A stretch of 64,000 nt of DNA, from positions 7,501 to 71,500 of the forward strand of contig CAUYUJ010019904.1 in NCBI GenBank assembly GCA_963575745.1, read 5' to 3'. Each line of letters opens with the position of its first letter. The first letter of the stretch is position 1. Under the pieces are notes generated by a model. The model had not been told where the DNA came from. It did not search any database and saw only the letters and a list, made by a program, of their open reading frames with translations. This document shows, in pieces, positions 58,808 through 64,000 of this stretch. Position numbers and translations under genes: made by a program. The DNA comes from Prorocentrum cordatum (taxonomy: Eukaryota > Sar > Dinophyceae > Prorocentrales > Prorocentraceae).

Positions 58808-59521
58808 TCAGAAAGAGCGTTCTCCCGCCTCCGCGCAGAAGAGCGGTCGTCGAAGCGCGCGGGGCACGGCCGACGCGCGCCGGGGGGGGGCGAGAGGCCA
58901 GGCCTCGGGGCCGCCCGCCTCGAATTCGCCCGCCGACTGATACGGGGTAGCCCTCTCGGTTCCTGGGGCAGCCTCGCCCCCCTCGGCGGTCGCCGCGCCG
59001 TGGATGGCTTGGCCATCGCGAAGGGCGAAGACCCCCGTGGGGCGCGGTCGATGCGCTTGGCCGCGGGGCGACCCGAACGGATAAGCCCGCCGCTGCCTCC
59101 CTCGTCCCAAAGAGGCGAGAGCCTCGAGATCCATCTCCGCGACCTCCGGGCCGACCGCGAGCACGGAAGCGGTCATGCTCAGCGGGCGAGATGCCGCACC
59201 GAGCAAAGGCAAGGTGACCACCTGAAGGGGTCCCACAAACCATGTGAATCCTTCCGCCCCCGCCAGACTGGGACTGTCGGCCGAGCGGCAGGACCCAGGC
59301 AGCGCCAGCAGGGTGCCCCCAGGCCGCGAGGCCAGGGTGATCGCGGCGTAGCTTAACCCCCCTCGTCCAAGCGCCAGCGGTCGTACTTGGTGGCCGACGG
59401 CGCAGTGATCGGGTGCAGGTCGGGCCAAACAGGCCCATCGAGGATGGCGAGTCCCCCCGGGAGCCACGGCATCGGCTGCCATTGCTGGCAGCGCAAGCCG
59501 GGTGACCCGCGGGCCACCCAA
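58808..59521 (-). other. Unrecognised GC-rich open frame, retroelement-like composition
   Basis: A 237-codon minus-strand frame in a GC-rich island (58.5-60.0 kb). It contains YAAITLASRPGGTLLALPG, GFTWFVGPLQVVTLPLLG and VLAVGPEVAEMDLEALASLG, ending in arginine-rich sequence. The style resembles 5' polyprotein regions of dinoflagellate retroelements, and the same island has further frame-shifted coding-like pieces, suggesting a decayed element. Neither RT nor integrase motifs were seen nearby. It could be an unrelated exon. Confidence 0.3.
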
Positions 59522-60534
59522 GAGGACTAACCTCGGGGCGGAGCAGCGAGCGGGCCTCGCGAAAGGGCCCGCGCGCGCTCCTCAGCCCGCGCCCCTGGGC
59601 CGTAGGACAGGGCCCGCTACGCGCCGCGACCGTGCACGCCCAGGGCACCGATCGCGGCCCGCGCGCGGGGGAGCCCTGTCAGACCCCACCAGCGGGCCCC
59701 CTCAGAGACTGCAGGAGGCCGTGGCCCCGAGAAGTGCAACAGCCGTCGAGAGCAGCACACGGGGTGCCCCCGCTGTTCCGGTCCACCGCCGGCCCCAGAA
59801 GCAGACGCTGGGGCAGGCCGAGCCCTCGGGCCGCAGAGGGGCAGTGCCCACCTCCGCTCGGGTCGGCCCGTGCGGACCACGGCATCCCCCCGGAGGGGGG
59901 CGCCGAGGTCCGCGAGCGAGGGGAGAGGCTGGCCCACGAGCTGCTCTTAGAGCGCGGTTCGTAAGCCTCGGAACAGCAGCTCGGCCGCTCCCGAAATGGC
60001 CGCCTGAACGAGTGCCTGCACACGGTGGGCTTGGGAGAAACGCCTGCACCGACAGCGAAGCGCAGAAGGGGAGAATAAGAGAGAGAGAGAGAGCGTACTT
60101 TCCTGCACGAGGAAAACCTCACCAATTGTACCGTCGGCAAATGCATGCCCCTGGCTATGCCGCAGCGCTGTCCTGCGAATGGGCCACAACTTGGGGCCCA
60201 CCTTCTTGCACACAGAGGAGGGAGGGGACGGGAGGTGGCGGAGAGGACGAGGATGAAAAGATCATGACGATGATGGTGGCGACAATGATGACAGCTCTGG
60301 CGACTGAGAAAAGAGGGCGGGGAAACCGAAGCGCGGCGCGCACTGATCAAAGCCCGCGCGGTGTGCCGTCGCGCGCGGCTCCATTCTCGGTGTAAGCCCC
60401 GTTGCGTAGTTCGGAAGTGCGCCGCGCAACTCCCAGCTCGGCCACTACGCTGAAGCATCCCTGGCCGGGTGGGCCTGGGAGACCTGGTGGGTCAGAGAAC
60501 AGGGAACGGCACGCCGAGCAAACATTCGCAACCA

Positions 60535-60650
60535 TGCAAGCACCGATTCAGGGTGTGTCCTTCTCAAAATTCGGCTCCCGCCGGATCGCCGCGCACATTC
60601 GTCCTGAGAGTTTCCATCGCCTCGCAATCGCTAGGACGTAAATGTCCCAA
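60535..60650 (-). repeat. Isolated block-C unit
   Basis: One or two inverted units (TTCTCAAAATTCGGCTCCCG, CGCCGCGCACATTCGT) just before the 90-bp tandem array. Confidence 0.6.
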
Positions 60651-60724
60651 CCATCCTGTTGTGTTGGGTCCTCGTTTTGAAAAGACGGTCCCCGCGTTCC
60701 TGCCCTCTTTCCCTCCTCTTCCCC

Positions 60725-61760
60725 ACCGTCTTCACCGCCCGCATGCGCCCCCCACACCCAATTTGGCACACCCCTCATACGTTTCGTGGCCCCATAGGGA
60801 GCTCCACCAAAGGCCCCAGTGCCACCGCCCGCACGCGTCCCCAACATTCAATTTGGCACACCCCTCACACGTTTCGTGGCCCCATAAGGAGCTCCACCGG
60901 AGGCCCCAGTGCCACCGCCCGCATGCGTCCCCCACACAAATTTCGGCACACCCCTCACACATTTCGTGGCCCCATAGGGAGCTCCAACAAAGGCCCCAGT
61001 GCCACCGCCCGCATGCGTCCCCAACATTCAATTTGGCACACCCCTCGCACGTTTCGTGGCCCCATAGGGAGCTCCACCGAAGGCCCCAGTGCCACCGCCC
61101 GCATGCGTCCCCCACATTCATGTCGGCACACCCTCACACGTTTCGTGGCCCCATAAGGAACTCCACCGGAGGCCCCAGTGCCACCGCCCGCATGCGTCCC
61201 CCACACACACACACACATGTTGGCACACCCCTCACACGTTTCGTGGCCCCAGAGGGACCTCCGCTGAAGGCGCCAATGCCGCCGCCCGCATGCGCCCCCC
61301 ACATTCATGTCGGCCCACCCCTCACACGTTTCGTGGCCCCATCAGTGGGTTCCACCGAAGGCACCGCCCGCATGCGTCCCCCACACCCATGTCGGCACAC
61401 CCCTGACACGTTTCGTGGCCTCATAAAGAGCCCCACCGAAGGCCCCAATGCCACCGCCCGCATGCGTCCCCCACACAATTGCCGGCACACCCCTCACACG
61501 TTTCGTGGCCTCACAGGGAGCTCCACCGAAGGCCCCAGTGCCACCGCCCGCATGCGTCCCCCACATTCAATTTGGCACACCCCTCACACGTTTCGTGGCT
61601 CCATATAGAGTTCCACCGAAGGCCCCAGTGCCACCGCCCGCATGCGTCCCCCACACACATTTCGGCACACCCCTCACACGTTTCGTGGCCCCATAGGGAG
61701 CTCCACCAAAGGCCCCAGTGCCACCGCCCGCATGCGTCCGCCACATACATGGTTTCAGGG
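60725..61760 (+). repeat. Tandem array, about 90-bp unit, 12 copies
   Basis: Units are anchored by CCACCGCCCGCATGCGTCCC at 60,822, 60,912, 61,002, 61,092, 61,181 and so on, with CACACGTTTCGTGGCCCCAT and GGAGCTCCACCGAAGGCCCC in each. The period is a multiple of three, so open frames of up to 379 codons cross the array; these are artefacts. Ends in a GGA microsatellite (61,790-61,855). Confidence 0.95.
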
Positions 61761-61975
61761 AACATCTCCAGACCTCTGGGGGGAAAGAGGAGGCGGAGGA
61801 GGAGGAGGAGGAGGAAGAGGAGGAGGAGGAGGAGGAGGAGGAGGAGGAGGAGGCCCGCTCCCCCCCGTATGCATGTTGCTTTGCACTCGCTTTGCCCAGC
61901 GGTCAGAGCCGTGCCCGCTATCAGCCAGCCAGCTAGCTAGCTAGCTTTTTTTGCTCCGCGCAGCGGACGACGCGC

Positions 61976-62021
61976 GCGCGCGGAGTCCCCGCGACGCGCG
62001 CGCGCGTCGCGGGGACTCCGC
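61976..62021. repeat. Perfect 46-bp palindrome
   Basis: The left arm GCGCGGAGTCCCCGCG... is followed directly by its exact reverse complement, centred between 61998 and 61999, with no spacer. The ends are embedded in alternating CG. It lies between the two related tandem arrays. Confidence 0.95.
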
Positions 62022-62284
62022 GCCGCGCTGCGCCCGCAGCTTTGAACTTTGGAGCGCGCGGGCAAAGAGGGAGGAAAAAAGGGAAGGAAGCGGGCACGAT
62101 CCTCGTGAGGGGCGTGCCAACATGGGCGTCGCGGCGTGCGGGCGCTGCCGCTGGGGTTCCCGCGGAAACTTTCTGCGGCGGCCACGCTCAGTGTCACGAG
62201 TGCACAGACCGGTATACCCGAACCGTTCACATTCAGATACATGTGCACGAGGCGTAGCCATGATCGCATTCGTGCATATATAGT

Positions 62285-62365
62285 CGCTCGCGCGCAGGCT
62301 CATTCACACTTAGACTCACTCGCGCTCAGATTCACCGGCGCTCGGTCTCTCGTAATTAGACCAAT
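62285..62365 (+). repeat. ACTCAGACTC-type leader before 99-bp array
   Basis: Degenerate short repeat of CACTTAGACTCACTCGCGCTCAGATTC type. The same kind of sequence precedes the 150-bp array at 31,856-32,075. Confidence 0.55.
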
Positions 62366-63470
62366 GTGTACCCCGCCACATTTCGGCACGCCCCCGATAC
62401 GTTTCGTGGGCACCACCGAAACAGATATTCACAGTTGCGATACTCCACCCAATACAGCGTTTCGTGGCCCAATGGGGAGCCCCACCGAAGCCCCCAGTGG
62501 GACCGCCCGCATGCGTCTCCCACACCCAATTTGGCATTTTCATCTACCCAGTACAGCGCTTCGTGGCCCCATAGGGAGCTCCACCGAAACCTCCAGTGGG
62601 ACCGCCCGCATGCGTCCCCGACACCAAATTTGGCACTTTCACCGGCCCAGTACAGCGCTTCGTGGCCCCATAGAGAGCTCCATCGAAGCCCCCAGTGGGA
62701 CCGCCCGCATGCGTCCCCCACGCCCACCTTGGCATTGTCACCCACCCAGTACAGCGCTCCGTGGCCGCATAGGGAGCTCCACCGAAGGCCACAATGCTAC
62801 CGCCCGCCTGCGTCCCCCACACCAAAGTTGGCACTTTCACCGACCCAGTGCAGCGCTTCGTGGCCTCATAGGGAGCCCCACCGAAGCCCCCCAGTGGGAC
62901 CGCCTGCACGCGCCCCCCACACCCAACATGGCTTTGTCACCCACCCAGTACAGCGCTTCGTGGCCCCATAGGGAGCCCCACCGAAACCCCCAGTGGGACC
63001 GTCCGCATGCGTCCCCCGCACCATGTTTGGCATTGTCACCCACCCAGTACAGCGCTCCGAGGCCCCATAGGGAGCTCCACCGAAGCCTCCAGTGGGACCG
63101 CCCGCATGCGCCCCCCACACCAAATTTTGCATTTTCACCCACCCAGTACAGCGTTTCGTGGCCCCATAGGGAGCCCCACAAAAGCCCCCAGTGGGGCCGC
63201 CCGCATGCGTCCCCCACACCCAATTTGGCATTTTTACATACCATTTACAATGCTTCGCGGCCCCATGGGGAGCTCCACCGAAGCCCCCAATGGGACCGCC
63301 CGCATGCGTCCCACACGCCTAATTCGGTATTTTCACACACACACACAGTGCAGCGCTTCGTGGCCTCATAGGGAGCTTCACCGACGGCCCCAGTGCTACC
63401 GGCCGCATGCGTTCCCCCCCCGCCCAGCGCAGCTCTTCGTGGCCCCATAGGAAGCTTCACCGAAGAAGAT
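62365..63470 (+). repeat. Tandem array, about 99-bp unit, 10 copies
   Basis: Units anchored by GGACCGCCCGCATGCGTCC at 62,501, 62,599, 62,698 and onward. Each also contains CCCAGTACAGCGCTTCGTGG and CCATAGGGAGCTCCACCGAA. About half of the unit is shared with the 90-bp array; an insertion (CACCCACCCAGTACAGCG) accounts for the length difference. The in-phase period again generates spurious long frames. Confidence 0.95.
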
Positions 63471-63649
63471 ATTCACAACTGCGGTACCCACAACTTCATA
63501 TGGTTGGGTCCTTCGCCAGGATAATTCCACTGCGTACATATGTTGTTTTCCAAATATTTCCCGCGAGATGATGTAAGAGGCTTTAGTCCTAGATGGTTCA
63601 AACGTTGTGGCGCTGGCCTTGCCAAGACAAATGAACCCGTCCGAGCGAT

Positions 63650-63860
63650 GTCAGGACGTTCAGAGAATGGAGGGCAGGTCGTTTTCAAAATGCGGCTCTC
63701 GCCAGATCGCCGCACACATTCGTGTTGAGAGCTCCTAGCGCTCAGGGAACGGATGGTGGGTCGCGTTCAAAACGTGACCCTCGCATCAGCGACGCGCACA
63801 TTCGTTCCAGAAGCTTCCAACAGTTGCAAGCATGGAGGGCGGTCTTCCCGCGGGAAACCA
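63650..63860 (-). repeat. Block-C units after the 99-bp array
   Basis: Two to three inverted units (GTCGTTTTCAAAATGCGGCT, CGCCGCACACATTCGTG; then GACGCGCACATTCGTTCC). Together with 60,535-60,650 they bracket the two related tandem arrays. Confidence 0.6.
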
Positions 63861-64000
63861 CTCGTAGCGCTGCCTCGCCTGCCGTGGGGAGGTTGCGGCC
63901 TCCGCTGCCGCCCTCGGCAAAACAAATAGGGCGACGATATCTTTACGCATCCACCGCTAGGCCCATCCTGAACCCGGCAGCAATGTAGACGCCACGCCCT

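Noticed and set aside
60469-63371. Very long open frames (up to 379 and 411 codons) over the tandem arrays
   Set aside because: Unit lengths of 90 and 99 bp keep all frames in register; frames are open on both strands and repeat perfectly, with no start context or domain.
60725-63470. CRISPR-like array
   Set aside because: Units are contiguous repeats without unique spacers, in a eukaryotic intron-rich setting and without cas genes.

Overview
This looks like nuclear DNA of a photosynthetic, peridinin-type dinoflagellate. The evidence is: protein-coding sequence broken into tiny exons (45-234 bp, plus one of 673 bp) inside very long introns; 5' splice sites that are mostly GC or GA rather than GT, with AG acceptors; a plastid-targeting leader with a hydrophobic signal peptide, an FVA(A)P motif and a second hydrophobic segment; degenerate retroelements of types I associate with dinoflagellate genomes; and very abundant GGA/GAT microsatellites and minisatellites. 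No bacterial-style gene organisation is present. All recognised coding sequence, including both retroelement relics, lies on the minus strand.

Gene 1 is an Hsp40/DnaJ co-chaperone of type I (DNAJA-like). I could trace nine exons in the correct order and with compatible phases from about 57.3 kb down to 7.7 kb: end of the J domain, Gly/Phe region, first substrate-binding segment, a shortened zinc-finger region with only two CxxCxGxG motifs, and most of the C-terminal substrate-binding domain. Its N-terminus (HPD part of the J domain) and extreme C-terminus were not found and probably lie outside the window. The gene therefore occupies at least 49.6 kb for about 660 bp of visible coding sequence. 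Of nine donor sites, two read GT, four GC and three GA.

Gene 2 is a bestrophin-family anion channel. It lies in the same orientation inside the 21-kb second visible intron of gene 1. It has five proposed exons: a plastid-type presequence exon (about 48.1 kb), a second-hydrophobic-segment exon (about 41.5 kb), the EWxxHR exon (39.7 kb), and two large membrane-domain exons (39.5-38.4 kb). The product would be about 418 residues and probably sits in a plastid membrane.

Introns and flanks: intron 6 of gene 1 carries a frame-broken non-LTR (LINE-like) element of about 5.2 kb (14.9-20.2 kb). Intron 5 carries a frame-broken retroelement with a reverse-transcriptase-like segment and a tyrosine-recombinase-like segment (24.4-28.1 kb). 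Three similarly oriented copies of a composite modular repeat of about 0.8-1 kb (9.9, 20.2 and 49.6 kb) and several inverted fragments of it are scattered through the window. Three tandem arrays occur: about 150-bp units at 32.1-33.2 kb, about 90-bp units at 60.7-61.8 kb and about 99-bp units at 62.4-63.5 kb; the last two are related, with a perfect 46-bp palindrome between them. Several short dispersed repeat families, including a SINE-like one, recur. Most long open frames in the window are artefacts of triplet microsatellites, in-phase tandem repeats, or the antisense of the real features.
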